From assembly GCA_014084085.1 (NCBI GenBank), contig NPFB01000067.1:1684-65683 (forward strand): a stretch of DNA of 64,000 nt, written 5' to 3'. The notes under the pieces are model-generated. The model did no database searches, was not told the DNA's origin, and was given only the letters and a program-made list of their open reading frames with translations. A program made the translations under genes and the position numbers. Every line of letters begins with the position of its first letter. The first letter of the stretch is position 1. This document shows, piece after piece, positions 9,052 through 19,517 of this stretch. The stretch is from Hondaea fermentalgiana (Eukaryota > Sar > Bigyra > Thraustochytrida > Thraustochytriidae).

Positions 9052-12000
9052 TCACCTACGCGGCTTTTCAATTGCGCTTGGCCGAAGCATTCTGATATCT
9101 GACAACGTACAATTGTGACCGCAGCCAGTCGGACACGTCTTCTCCGTGCGAAACCACTCCGTCATGTGATCGAGGTGACCTGCATGACCACAACCTTGGC
9201 ACCACACATAGACGCCCTTAACGACCTGCTCGCAAATGGCACAACGACTCACGGTGTGCTTGCACGTTTCGCAGATTCCGGTGAAGACCGTGTCAGCCAT
9301 AATGAGGTTCTTCTTGTTCGTCTGAAAGCAAAAGCTACAACCTTCTGCGACCATGCTCGACATTTGGTAGCATCGCTCCACCTCTGGGTCGTTGCACGCA
9401 GAGATGACGCGCGCGGCCACCGAGAAGACACGCAGCTGCTGCAAGAGATCCACATATGAGCACAGCCACATGCGCTTCTTGGACGAGTCCACCTCGGGCT
9501 CAAGGAGGTCCCCAAGAACGAGCAAGAGCATCGAGCACGTTTGCACGTCACCATTGTCCGCGTGATGCTCCAAAATGTCGTGCACGAGGTCCGACTTGAG
9601 CTTGCTTGTGTTTTGTGTAACAATGTGCAAAGGCGACAAAATCACCTCACCCTTTTCAAGGGCGTGCTCAGACATGCCGAGCCAGCTCAGGGGCGGTGGG
9701 GCCCCGCTCAGAGGGTTCAAAAGCACCGAATCCACATCAGAAGGTCGTACACCGCCGCCCATGTCAATGCTTGCGTTCATATGATCCCGATCAAGACCTG
9801 CAATGTCGTCGGCAGCACTCATGGCCCCGACCGAGTGTCTGTCGAGCTGGCCGACGCCAAGCTGACGCGAAACTTCATCTTCCGCCGTATCGTCACGAGC
9901 ATCGGGAACATCACCATAGTTCATGGATCCGCGGCTCGACCGATGGCTGGTCTCCGTCAGTGCTCGCTGGCGATGACGATGTCCGCCCTCCGGGGACACA
10001 GTTTCGCTCTCGAACGTGTGCCCCGAGCTCAGCGAAGAGCTGCGCGAAAATTCCAGGTACTGCGCACCTTGTTCTTGCAGCGAAGAATGATGCGAAGGCG
10101 CGTAGCCGTCGTGGATCATGTTGGTCGGTTCGAACACTGCCAAGGTGGCCACTGGCCCCGACACAGGAGACTGCACTTGGAGCTGCATTTGCGTCGAGTA
10201 GATCTGCTGGTAATACTGTACAAACTTTCGCCGTCTTTGCATTCGGTGAAAGCGTCGCAGCTTCTGGTGGCCCTTGGACATGGGCTTCTCTGGCACAAGA
10301 GGCTTGGCGAACTCGATCGCATCGTGCAGCTCCTGCACGTCATCCTCTAAATTTTTGGTCCGGAGCACGAAATTTGCGTCGTCAACAGGCACAGCGCGAC
10401 TCAGCCTGCACAGGAGATTGATGCTCTCAGGTCGCCAAAGTTGCGTTCGCCCCGTTCCAATTGAGAACGGCGTGGAAAGATCCACTTCTTGCGCGCTCAC
10501 GGATACCTTTCCAGAGCCTGAAAGGCCGCTGCGTATTCGCTCTGTTGCTTCGGCGTCGGCCTCTGCATCTTCCAGCATCGAGCCTGCGGCCCCAACCGAG
10601 GACGCACTGTCCACTCCCACAGATCCTGAGCGCTGCCTCACATGTCCACGCACTTTGGGGTCGAATATTTGACCGCCGCCGCCGCCGCCGCCGCCGAGTC
10701 CGCCTCGGCTGTCGTGGTCGCTCGAAGCTTTGCCCTCATCTGCAATGCTGTTGGCTCCCGATGAAGACGTGCTTATCTGAGCGCGAGACGCGTTTGAATG
10801 CACGCGTGGTCTCCCCATGGGCAAATGAGAACCAGGTCCCCAGGCGTCTAGGGCATTTGCCCATCGCGACGCGCTACTCGCGCTATGCGTCCGTAAGTGC
10901 TTGGGTGCCAAAGTGCTCCCGCGGGGCGACATGGGCGGCGGCGGCGTTCCGTGCCGTCTTGGCGACGTTGGCAAACCACCACCTACCATGCCGAGACCGC
11001 TGCGACTCCGCCCAGGGCTCAAGCCAAAGAGAACATCGGGTCCTGATGCCTCGGGTTCGTGACTATTTGCGCGTTGCACCGGACCCATAAAGGTGTCACG
11101 CGAGGAATGGCTATCAAAGCTCAGCGTCCTGGAGCGCCGAAGTGGTTCCGCGACCTTAAACACCTGGCGCGCCTTCTCGCCACCGTCCAAGTGAACACTT
11201 TGCGGAGCATACTGCATCATAATGAGACGCCAAATTTGCGCCTGCGTGCGTGCGCCTGCAGCGACCGCAACCCCTGCATTGTGCTCGCAGCATGCCGTAA
11301 GGGCCGCTTGTTTTAAGAGCATCTTCTCGCGTGCTTCGTCGAAATCGGAGTGTTCCTGCGTGTCATGGTGTGCGTCCAAACTTGCTGCGCCGTACGGCTG
11401 GGAGAGCATTTTACGGTATGCTGTCTGCGCAGAAGCCACGCCGTCGACCGTAGACACAACAGGAGGAGCGAGAAGCTCGGCGGCGCTCGCTTGAGGCGCG
11501 GACACCGCGCGCCCACCTTCATTTGTGCCCTTGACATGATTGATCCCAAACGGCGCGGTGTTTGCGTCGTGATGATTTGTGTGAGACTGCGTCCCTGCCC
11601 CGAGCAGCGAAAGGTGGCGAATCCGGTGCTCTTCGAGCAAGCGCATGCCTTCCGGACTTTCGCGCAATGTGCTTGGCGTCACATATCCCTGTGCGAGAGC
11701 GATGAACTGTTCCGCATTGAAACCAAAGATCGGGTCCGAAAATGAGCCGCCCGGTCCTGCCGATGGCATATCTTGGGTGCTCCTGGGCGCGCCCAAAACA
11801 TTGACTTTGTTGACGGGACGGGAGGTCTGCTCTTCGGGCTCCAGTAAGCGATTGACCAAGAGTGCATCCTCGAGACGCGACGAAGGAATCTTTTCGTACA
11901 CTGCAGCTAGACGTGACTTGACCGAGAAACTGATGGCATTGGACCGAAACTTTTGCAGCGGCATGTTTCCCTTTGCCAGACACCGGATCGTGACCTTGCC

Positions 12001-13875
12001 GCCTGCGCTGCAACACAAGAGAGACCCCCAGCTAAGCTTGCTTGCTTCCTCGGAACGATGGCGGTGTCTGAACTTGCGGAAACGCTTCCGTTGCTGGGCT
12101 TGCTGCTGCTCCAAGTTCGACTCATGATTATACTCGTTGCCTGCACGTAGTGCGCTGTTGGTGCGATGTGTCATGACCGACTCGGCAAGGGAATGCGTGG
12201 GGCTGGGGGCTCGTCTGGCGCCCATCGCCGAGAGCACAGGACTATGCGTTCGTCTCATCCCCGCGACGTCTGAGTTTGCCCCGGGTGGGGCTGCATTCAG
12301 CTGGGAGGGAGGCGCTTCTCCAGCGGGAATTGCATCGATGGGTGTAAAACGATTACGATCTGGCGCTCGCCGGTTGCCCGGAAGGCGAGCATAAGGATTG
12401 GTCGGATCCTGGAGTTGTCCAGTCGTATTCCACACGCTTCCCGTGTCGCCTCCGTACTCGCTCCCATTCGCATCGTCCAAAAGGTCACTTTCTTCATCTT
12501 CTTGGCCCGACCACCAAACCGTAGAGAAGAGCGTAGATCCGACGATATCGTTGGGGTCGAGGAAAGTGTCGAGCCAAAGAAAACCATTGGCGGAGTCGTC
12601 GAGCTCGCAAGCGAGAATCGTTGTTAATGGCACATGTGGCTCAACAACATTCCAGAGCTTCAGGTAGGGCGTTTTCAGCGAGCTGGCCACGATTTGATAA
12701 GGATGCCCAGGCCGCCAGCGAGCACGCATGACCTGATCGTCGGCAACAAACTCATACAAGGGTCGGCTTTGGGATTTACGTCCCTTTCCCCGTCTCCTCC
12801 CCGCAGCAGACGCGTCCGTAACACTGGACTTGATTGAGCCTTGCGATTCGCCGCTCTGCCGACGCAAATGACCGCCGGTGCGTTCCGATGCTGCTGGGCG
12901 TTGACGTGCTGAGCCCAAAAGTTTTGTTGGTGATGCGTCCTTCGAGCCAGCCAAACCTGCCTTGGCAATTGAGCCCTCCCCGAGGCTTCCTTCAGCAGAA
13001 GAAGAGGTGCCCGTGGAGGACGCTGGCGGCGCTTTAGTGTCTGCGTTGTGCTCTTCCTCCGCGGACGTTGTTGCGGCCGTATCCCAGACCTTGATCCAGC
13101 CGTCACTACCACCGCTAGCAAGGAGATGATTCACCTCCGGGTTCCAGTCGACCGAGAGGGCTTCTGCAGGCTGATGTGCGCGGTACGTGTGAACAGCCTT
13201 GGAGGTGTGCCGCACGTCCCACACTTGCACAACGCCGTTCGAAAAGGCTGCAGCAAAGAAAGGCGTGGCTTGCTCTTTGCGAAACTGCAAATCGCGAACC
13301 ATTTGCTGCTTGGGTGTAACTGTAAAGTTGGCGTGCGACTTGACGCGAATGTCCCAGAACTTGATCGTACGATCGTTGGATCCTGTAAGAAGCGTCTCAC
13401 TGTCATTATAATGCCAAGCAAGACATCCCACTGCCTGGCTGTGTTCGCGCAAGACCGTGTCTGGTTTCCACTGACCAGGACTACCCTTGGCTACGTTAAT
13501 GTCCCAGATGCCTACGGCACCGCTGGAGCTGGTGGTGGCAAGCACGTGGGCGAGCTCGAGTGTTGGGTTGAACTTTACTTTCAAAACGGGCTTGAGCATA
13601 CCCACGGACTTGCCGCCGTGCTTGGTGTCCTTTAAGATGACCATTTCCTCCTCTTCGAGAGTGCGGTACTTGTTTGACATTCGCAGCAAGCTCAGCTTGT
13701 TGTTTGCGCCGACGGCCACGACCTGTTGGTCGGCACTTATATCTACGCTGTTGGCCACGCCCACATCCATGGTCAGCTCATGAGCCCAGGTATTTACGAC
13801 CGGACCTGGGCCTGCAGCTCCGCTCGCGCTCGTGCTGCTGCTGAGAGCGCCGGGGCGCCCGCTATCCGGCGCCAT
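9052..13875 (-). CDS. WDR24: WDR24/Sea2-like GATOR2 subunit
   Basis: A 1607-residue single-exon protein. WD40 repeats occupy about 35-275 and continue after an insertion near 370-440, shown by IKFWDIR, VQVWDVR, IKVWDT and LKLWNV. A long disordered middle contains Ser-rich, Asn/Gln and poly-Gly runs (seven or eight Gly near 1065). The C-terminal 166 residues match WDR24: a helical GDVQTCSMLLLVLGD segment, then paired Cys motifs (CSFC, CETC, CAIC) and the RING-like VVKGVYVWCQGCGHAGHLDH and CPTGCGHNC. In animals and yeast WDR24/Sea2 is a GATOR2/SEACAT subunit that relieves GATOR1 inhibition of TORC1 at the lysosome or vacuole. Human WDR24 is about 790 residues; the extra length here is disordered, as in yeast Sea2. 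WDR59 and Mios share the layout, but the VVKG-F/Y-VWCQGC string favours WDR24. Confidence 0.88.
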   Translation of the reverse strand: MAPDSGRPGALSSSTSASGAAGPGPVVNTWAHELTMDVGVANSVDISADQQVVAVGANNKLSLLRMSNKYRTLEEEEMVILKDTKHGGKSVGMLKPVLKVKFNPTLELAHVLATTSSSGAVGIWDINVAKGSPGQWKPDTVLREHSQAVGCLAWHYNDSETLLTGSNDRTIKFWDIRVKSHANFTVTPKQQMVRDLQFRKEQATPFFAAAFSNGVVQVWDVRHTSKAVHTYRAHQPAEALSVDWNPEVNHLLASGGSDGWIKVWDTAATTSAEEEHNADTKAPPASSTGTSSSAEGSLGEGSIAKAGLAGSKDASPTKLLGSARQRPAASERTGGHLRRQSGESQGSIKSSVTDASAAGRRRGKGRKSQSRPLYEFVADDQVMRARWRPGHPYQIVASSLKTPYLKLWNVVEPHVPLTTILACELDDSANGFLWLDTFLDPNDIVGSTLFSTVWWSGQEDEESDLLDDANGSEYGGDTGSVWNTTGQLQDPTNPYARLPGNRRAPDRNRFTPIDAIPAGEAPPSQLNAAPPGANSDVAGMRRTHSPVLSAMGARRAPSPTHSLAESVMTHRTNSALRAGNEYNHESNLEQQQAQQRKRFRKFRHRHRSEEASKLSWGSLLCCSAGGKVTIRCLAKGNMPLQKFRSNAISFSVKSRLAAVYEKIPSSRLEDALLVNRLLEPEEQTSRPVNKVNVLGAPRSTQDMPSAGPGGSFSDPIFGFNAEQFIALAQGYVTPSTLRESPEGMRLLEEHRIRHLSLLGAGTQSHTNHHDANTAPFGINHVKGTNEGGRAVSAPQASAAELLAPPVVSTVDGVASAQTAYRKMLSQPYGAASLDAHHDTQEHSDFDEAREKMLLKQAALTACCEHNAGVAVAAGARTQAQIWRLIMMQYAPQSVHLDGGEKARQVFKVAEPLRRSRTLSFDSHSSRDTFMGPVQRANSHEPEASGPDVLFGLSPGRSRSGLGMVGGGLPTSPRRHGTPPPPMSPRGSTLAPKHLRTHSASSASRWANALDAWGPGSHLPMGRPRVHSNASRAQISTSSSGANSIADEGKASSDHDSRGGLGGGGGGGGQIFDPKVRGHVRQRSGSVGVDSASSVGAAGSMLEDAEADAEATERIRSGLSGSGKVSVSAQEVDLSTPFSIGTGRTQLWRPESINLLCRLSRAVPVDDANFVLRTKNLEDDVQELHDAIEFAKPLVPEKPMSKGHQKLRRFHRMQRRRKFVQYYQQIYSTQMQLQVQSPVSGPVATLAVFEPTNMIHDGYAPSHHSSLQEQGAQYLEFSRSSSLSSGHTFESETVSPEGGHRHRQRALTETSHRSSRGSMNYGDVPDARDDTAEDEVSRQLGVGQLDRHSVGAMSAADDIAGLDRDHMNASIDMGGGVRPSDVDSVLLNPLSGAPPPLSWLGMSEHALEKGEVILSPLHIVTQNTSKLKSDLVHDILEHHADNGDVQTCSMLLLVLGDLLEPEVDSSKKRMWLCSYVDLLQQLRVFSVAARVISACNDPEVERCYQMSSMVAEGCSFCFQTNKKNLIMADTVFTGICETCKHTVSRCAICEQVVKGVYVWCQGCGHAGHLDHMTEWFRTEKTCPTGCGHNCTLSDIRMLRPSAIEKPRR

Positions 13876-14628
13876 CCTATCTTTGTCAAGTTTGGTCTAT
13901 CTTGCAATCGTGTCACGCGAGCCAACCTCGCCAGACAGAGAGGCAGATTGACAGACAGACCGCGCTGCTGAGGGTAGACGGACACGTAGACGCGCGGGGC
14001 AAGCGTCTCGCCGCACACGCGCCTTGAGGACCTGGGCCCCAGCGCACGGACTTTGCGTGTCTTTGCCGCGGTTGGTTGATTTCCCAGGCTCCCCCCAAAA
14101 GGGAAAAGACAAGAGAAAATCAAAAGAAAAAGATTCCTTCTTCTCAAAACTTGGACGAGAATAATCGAGCAGCTTCGTAAAGAAGTGGTTGCGCTCAAAC
14201 AGAATTTCCTTGCGCACATAGTAATGAAGTAGAGCGAGGTGATATGCGCAAGTCAATTGGCCGACGCCAAGCTCCGGCCAATGCAGAAGTTTGGCGTAAG
14301 CTGAGTGAGCGGAAGCAATTATGCATTGATTCCCTCAAGAATCCAGACATCCAGCACACAAAAGATGCCTCGAGCTTGCACATAATATTGTAATCGTTTT
14401 CCTTTTTTAAACATCAAAACCCGACATTGATCATTCCATGGATTCTCTTTTGAATAGCCTGAATCAATCTTTCTCTCTAGTTTAACCTGTATGTTACAAA
14501 TGCAAAGCAAGCTGGCTGATCTACCAAAATACCCTTGCTGCGGACGAACAGAAAGCACATTTACAACAAGACCAGCGCGTTACGGTCTTGATGCACACCA
14601 TTGATCGTTGGCGCTCTTGTCAAACCGC
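13876..14628. other. WDR24 promoter region and glycosyltransferase 3' flank
   Basis: About 750 bases between two minus-strand genes. The GC-rich right-hand side of the WDR24 start (13876-14060) is probably its leader. 14100-14580 is AT-rich and holds the 3' UTR of the glycosyltransferase. I see no RNA gene or coding exon. Confidence 0.4.
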
Positions 14629-16221
14629 TTAGGAAAGCTCTTCGCAATACTGCTTGAGAATGGCGGCGGCAATGGAAGCACCATCAAGGCTAGCCTTGAG
14701 ACGTTTGCGAACGGCCTGCGCACGTGCATGCACGTGCGACTGCAATGATCGCCGAATGCCGCGGCGCAGTGCTTCATCAGTCGCGAGCGAATTGCGAGGT
14801 ACGTGAACACCGCATCCAATGGCATCTAATCTCGAGGCCCAGTACGGCTGGTCCGACCAACGAAGAATAGGGATGACCAGCGAGGGCGTTCCAGCGTACA
14901 AGGCAGACGCGCTTGTCCCCGCCCCGCCATGATGCACCACGCAAGCGCAACGCGGGAACACGACATCGTAAGGAATGGAGGTGCGCACGTACAATAGTTT
15001 TGGGCCTTTGTTTTCGATTGTTACATCTTGCCCGGGCTCTCTTGGCGCGCACACCACAACGCTACAGCTTTCGGCAAGCGCGGCCTGGACCACTGCTTCA
15101 CGTAGCTCATCTGGAATTTGCATGCTTCCAAAGGTAACGATGACGAGTCGATCGCGCGGCTGCGCTCGCATAAATGACGCAAGTGCCTCGGGCACACTGT
15201 CTTGCGTCTGTGCGCGCCTCCAGAACCCGCACACCATTGCGTTTGACGGCCAATCTGCTGGCCGTGGCTGAACGCGTTCGGCATATGCATGGAAAGCAGG
15301 CTGCGCTGTCACGTCAGTCAGGGATTGCAAAGCATCTGCGGCTCGAAGGTCTGCCACCTTGGTCCTAAAATGGCCATCTGCAGCTGCCAGACCTGTACTC
15401 ACGGCCGCACGGACAATCTGTAGACCGCGCCAGGAATAAAGCGCCTTGTTGAAGAGACCATGCACCGAGCTTGGGAGCGTACGCAAGGCCCGCCTCGAGA
15501 TTCCCATGTATTCGCACGGCGGAAAGGCGCGGGTGGGGACATCGGAGGCAACAAAGTGAACACAAAGGCAAGGCACGCGAAGTTTTTCAGCCACATGCAT
15601 CGCGATGGAGCGCGTCAGAGCCGTACAAACAATCACTGAGACCCGCTCGCGCTCAGCAGCACGTAGACAGCCCTCGGCCAGCTGTGGATAAACTTTTGCC
15701 AGAACGCCAAGCACGTCGGCAATGCTTCCATTTTCCTGTGCAAACACCTCTGGGGGCTGATCAACCTCGTCGACGCCAATGCTTTCAAAGGGTACGTCGG
15801 CGCCCTCTACGAGGTCACGAAAGCATGTCGGAGCGCAGAGCCGGGGTTTGAGTCCGATTCTTTGCAAGCGATCTGCAAAGGCAATGAGAGGCTCAACGTC
15901 TCCTCGCGTTCCATACGAGAGGAGTAGCGCGCTTGCGCTGGGATCATAGTGTCCGATGCGGACCCAGCGTTGCACCGGCAACCTCAATCTTTCGCGTTTC
16001 TTTCCGTCCGCCGCGGGCACGGCAACAACAACGAAGCGACCACGGTTGCGTCGCGACAATCTTCTGTAAAGCAGATATGCGAGAAGGAGGACGAGCACCA
16101 GAGCTCCGAGTGTCGGCACTAGCGTCTGCCAGAGCTGGTGGAGACTTGGGGTGGCCCAACTCGCGCCGCCGAGCCACGTCCCGCCGGCGTTGGCGTTGGC
16201 GTTGGCCTTATCCTTGCTCAT
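14629..16221 (-). CDS. Membrane-anchored GT1-family glycosyltransferase, sterol-glucosyltransferase-like
   Basis: 530 residues from the ATG at 16221; the frame upstream is opened only by a TTG. A single hydrophobic segment at about 33-53 is followed by Arg residues, consistent with an N-terminal membrane anchor. The N-lobe begins with the glycosyltransferase-28 signature GTRGDVEP at 104-111. The C-lobe has the nucleotide-sugar site HHGGAGTSASALYAGTPSLV at about 430-449, followed by PILRWSDQPYWASRL, whose Asp-Gln pair normally contacts the sugar. This layout fits UGT80/Atg26-type sterol 3-beta-glucosyltransferases and related bacterial lipid glycosyltransferases. The acceptor cannot be read from sequence. 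The protein lacks the GRAM and PH domains of fungal Atg26. An AN-dipeptide run follows the start. It is divergent from the RRM gene. Confidence 0.85.
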   Translation of the reverse strand: MSKDKANANANAGGTWLGGASWATPSLHQLWQTLVPTLGALVLVLLLAYLLYRRLSRRNRGRFVVVAVPAADGKKRERLRLPVQRWVRIGHYDPSASALLLSYGTRGDVEPLIAFADRLQRIGLKPRLCAPTCFRDLVEGADVPFESIGVDEVDQPPEVFAQENGSIADVLGVLAKVYPQLAEGCLRAAERERVSVIVCTALTRSIAMHVAEKLRVPCLCVHFVASDVPTRAFPPCEYMGISRRALRTLPSSVHGLFNKALYSWRGLQIVRAAVSTGLAAADGHFRTKVADLRAADALQSLTDVTAQPAFHAYAERVQPRPADWPSNAMVCGFWRRAQTQDSVPEALASFMRAQPRDRLVIVTFGSMQIPDELREAVVQAALAESCSVVVCAPREPGQDVTIENKGPKLLYVRTSIPYDVVFPRCACVVHHGGAGTSASALYAGTPSLVIPILRWSDQPYWASRLDAIGCGVHVPRNSLATDEALRRGIRRSLQSHVHARAQAVRKRLKASLDGASIAAAILKQYCEELS

Positions 16222-17465
16222 GACCGACCACTCGGCTCGCCTTGGCTCAGGAAGCGCTCGAGCACCGCAAGACTGTGTGCATGTCGCGCGCCGCGACCCG
16301 CTCTCTCCCTTTTGGATGGAAAGATATGTAGAGCGCAGCCACACCGGCGGCAATGATGGTGGTGTTGTGATGCTGCTGAAGATTCCCGACAGCAAGATGA
16401 AGGCCCAATGTTTTGAAGGACCTCGGCTTTTTTGGGGACCCCGTCGATCATTGGACGGGCCCCCGTATCTAGGTTTCGGTTAGGTTTGGCATGCCGCGGA
16501 AGGGGCCTGGAGGGCCCCAAACAAACAAACGCCTTTCGCTCCTCGGTCGCTCCGACGCCGTCGCTGCCGCCGCCGCGTGCCGCCCTCCTTCGCCTCGCCG
16601 CCGCCGCCCGCCGCCGCGCGCCGCGTCTCCCTCCCTCGGGCGCGTCTGCGCTGCGAGCGGAGCGGAGCGGGCGCGGAAAGGGGCGTCGCGCCGCGTTTCC
16701 GCCGTCGCGGCTTCCGTCGGTCTCCACCGCTCGCCGAGACCCTTGGCCGGGCAACCCCGTAGCCGAGCGTCTCTCTCGCGGTACTCGCTCGCCCGCTCTC
16801 TCCTTCGCTCTCTTTGCTGCTGCTCTTGCTGCTGCTGCTGCCGCTGCTGCTGCGCACGTCCGTTGATTCATTCCTGTGGAGACGGAGCGCGCACGCACGC
16901 AGTTGGACGGAGAGAGAACGAAATAGGCTGGGCGGGTGCTTTCTGGCCTCCTGGCCCGCAAGCAGCCAGCGAGCCTTCTTTTGTTTACCTTCCCCTTCTT
17001 CTCCTTCTCCTCCTTCTTTTTCATCTAACCAACTCTCTCACTCTCCCTCTCGGGACTCGCGACTCGCGACTCGTTGAGCTCGTTGAGCTCGCGACCGTCG
17101 TGCCTGCCAGACAAGTGGTGGTGGTTGGTCGAACGCCTGAGGTGTCCAGGTCTTTTCTTTTGGTTGTCGTGTTGTTGTTGTTGCGTTGCTTTACGTTGCG
17201 TTGAATTACGTTGCGTTGCGTTGCTTTGCTTTGCATTTCTTTGCGTTTCTTTGCGTTTTTTGCAGTTGCGTTGCGTTGTTGTTGATCATCCGTTGTCGCA
17301 CGACGGCGATCCCTGCACCGCTCAATTTTGCTGAGCTTGCATTCGCTCTGATATCCTCTTTTCTACCTGCTTACCTGCATTACGTACCTGTCGGACGCTT
17401 TGGAATTTGGAATTTGAGACCGAGTCAAGGTCGCATCGTTTCTTTTCGTTAACTCTCTTTTCAAG
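16222..17465. promoter_or_regulatory. Divergent promoter region, glycosyltransferase / RRM gene
   Basis: 1.24 kb between two divergent starts. It contains CGGTTAGGTTTG at 16477-16488, a very GC-rich block (16540-16870), pyrimidine-rich stretches (16980-17050), and a run of TTGCG/TTTGC words at about 17185-17275. An untranslated first exon and 5' UTR intron for the RRM gene are possible but not proven. Arg/Ser-rich frames here are composition artefacts. Confidence 0.45.
17185..17275. repeat. TTGCG/TTTGC low-complexity run
   Basis: Interspersed TTGCG, TTTGC and TTTGCG words fill about 90 bases upstream of the RRM gene. It is a simple-sequence stretch in the probable 5' UTR, with no coding potential claimed. 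Confidence 0.7.
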
Positions 17466-19517
17466 ATGCCTGCAGCAGAAGATCCCTCTTCTGTTGCATC
17501 GGCGGCTGCACCCAATGCTGCAGCTGCTGCTGAAGCGCCTCAGGATGCGGGAACGCAGCCTGAGCAAAAGCCTGTAGCCCAGATTGAGCAAAGGCCTGAG
17601 CAGCAGCAGCAGCAGCAGCAGGCCGTCAAGGAGGATCCGGCGCAAGCGCCTCCTCCGGCGAGCCAGGCAAGCAGCGATACCAAGAACGTTGATGCGCACT
17701 CGCCGCCGCAGCCGCAGCCGCAGCCCCCAATGCCGCCCCGGCCTCAACCCCCTGTGCAACCCCAGCAGCAAAATCAGGCCGAGAGTGCGGCTGATAGCTT
17801 GCTCGCCCATACACCGTCTAACAAGCTCTACTACGAAGACAAGGACAAGGAGTCCAGAAATGAGGAAAGGAGGGGAGCCGCGTCGCGACAGCAACACACT
17901 TCCGGCAGCTCTGGTCACGCGGCATCAGGTTCTTTCGCGTCACAAGAAGCGAAAAAGTCGTGCCGACTTTTTGTGGGAAACTTGAATACCGAAGCGGTCT
18001 CGCGTGAAGAAGTACTTGACCTCTTTAGTAAGTATGGTCGCATCTTGGAGGTGTCGATCCACCGCAAGTACGGCTTTGTCCAATTTGACAGCCCGGACTC
18101 TGTTCAGGCAGCCATGCAAGAAAAAGGCACTTACCTTGGCGGAAAGCCCATCGATCCGCAACGGGTTGCCAGTGATCGGCATGATCCTCTCGATCGCGGG
18201 CGCAGAGACCATGACCGTTATGGAAACTCCGCCTACGTCGCCGGTGGAGACCGAGATCGGGATCGGGACCGTCGATCTCGCGAGAGGGATAGAACCGGTC
18301 GCGGAGGTAGCCGCAGCAATCCGCGCGATCGGAGTCCAGCTCGGAACCGAGACCGCGACTACCATGGAGGTGGTGGTCGAGGTGGTTCCCCTCCCGGTGG
18401 GCCACACCACGCAAGCAGCAGCAACAATGCTCCACCGCCAACCGATGGTGACGTAGTGAAGCTCTTGCTCTTGGGCCGCGGTCAGCGCGATTTTGCGGAG
18501 GAGACGGCGCGAGTCTTGGAACGCACGGGGGTGCCGTACAAGCTTGAAATGCCTGATGGCCGCAATCTTGGTTCTGCGATTCGTGACTGGGAAACCAACA
18601 ACTCGCGCTATGGTATTATTGTGGGCAACACAAGTGTTCGTACGCAGCGAGTCACCATGAAGTTCTTGCGCGAGCACGACCGTAGTGGCAAATGCTACAC
18701 GGTGGACGCGACCTTGCCCGAAATGACGGATCGCATCTTGCGCTCAGAAGAAAAGCTTGGTCACACCTACACTCCTCGCGGAGGCGGCCCTCCGCGGGAT
18801 AGCGGCGCGCACTCGCATTCCTATGGCGCGCCGCCACCTTACAATCAGCCTCCGCCGCAGCAACACTCTGGCTATGGAGCGCCTCCGCCTCAAGGCGGTG
18901 CCTATGGCTACGGTGCTCCTCCGCCTTCTCAAGGCTATGGTGCTCCTCCCCCGCAAGGGCCGCCTCCAAGCTATGGAGGCTACCCTGTACCACCACCGCA
19001 GCACCCGCAGCACCAGCAAGCTCCGCCGTATGGTGTGCCTCCCTCCCAGCATTATAGTGCGCCTCCCCCGCAACAGCCTTACGGCGCGCCGCCTCCGCAG
19101 CAGCACCAGGGGTACTATGGACAGCACCAGCCTCCAGCGCCACAAGCGCCCCCGCCGCATTCGTACGGTGGGCCCCCGCCTCAATCGTACGGCGTCCCGC
19201 CGCCGCAGCAGCCTCCGCAACAGCAACAACAGCAACAGACGCCCTATGGAGGCTCGAGCGGCGGCACACCAAGCGGCTACAGGCCGCCAGCACCGCAGGA
19301 CAGTAACCGGTATCACGATTCTCCGAGCTATGGAAATGGCAACTCGAATGCCAACAGGCCTAGAGGAGGCCCTTATGGCAGAGAGTTGCCTCAGGCTTCG
19401 TCTTCTTCGAACCGGACGTCGATTCCGCCTGCGGGACGCAATTCTGAGCCGCCCATCAAGCTTACACCAAACCAAGTTAGCGACCTGAAGAGTCTTCTTA
19501 GCAAAGTCCAACGATAG
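17466..19517 (+). CDS. RNA-binding protein: RRM, anticodon-binding-like domain, prion-like tail
   Basis: 683 residues, single exon. Residues 1-160 are Pro/Gln-rich. An RRM lies at about 163-237: the RNP2-like segment is RLFVGNL and the RNP1-like segment is KYGFVQF, closest in feel to hnRNP C/RALY and NCOA5. Residues 238-325 are rich in Arg-Asp and Arg-Gly. Residues about 328-425 (VVKLLLLGRGQRDFAEETAR through YGIIVGNTSVRTQRVTMKFL) resemble the class II tRNA-synthetase anticodon-binding fold found after the RNA-binding region in NCOA5. Residues about 440-620 are a tail with many YGAPPP-type repeats and Gln runs, typical of condensate-forming proteins. The C-terminal helix is PIKLTPNQVSDLKSLLSKVQ. 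A nuclear role in transcript processing or co-activation is inferred. It is not a tRNA synthetase, since no catalytic domain is present. Confidence 0.85.
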   Translation: MPAAEDPSSVASAAAPNAAAAAEAPQDAGTQPEQKPVAQIEQRPEQQQQQQQAVKEDPAQAPPPASQASSDTKNVDAHSPPQPQPQPPMPPRPQPPVQPQQQNQAESAADSLLAHTPSNKLYYEDKDKESRNEERRGAASRQQHTSGSSGHAASGSFASQEAKKSCRLFVGNLNTEAVSREEVLDLFSKYGRILEVSIHRKYGFVQFDSPDSVQAAMQEKGTYLGGKPIDPQRVASDRHDPLDRGRRDHDRYGNSAYVAGGDRDRDRDRRSRERDRTGRGGSRSNPRDRSPARNRDRDYHGGGGRGGSPPGGPHHASSSNNAPPPTDGDVVKLLLLGRGQRDFAEETARVLERTGVPYKLEMPDGRNLGSAIRDWETNNSRYGIIVGNTSVRTQRVTMKFLREHDRSGKCYTVDATLPEMTDRILRSEEKLGHTYTPRGGGPPRDSGAHSHSYGAPPPYNQPPPQQHSGYGAPPPQGGAYGYGAPPPSQGYGAPPPQGPPPSYGGYPVPPPQHPQHQQAPPYGVPPSQHYSAPPPQQPYGAPPPQQHQGYYGQHQPPAPQAPPPHSYGGPPPQSYGVPPPQQPPQQQQQQQTPYGGSSGGTPSGYRPPAPQDSNRYHDSPSYGNGNSNANRPRGGPYGRELPQASSSSNRTSIPPAGRNSEPPIKLTPNQVSDLKSLLSKVQR

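Noticed and set aside
16222..16395. N-terminal extension of the glycosyltransferase to 16395
   Set aside because: The extension begins with TTG, not ATG; the ATG at 16221 gives a clean membrane anchor.
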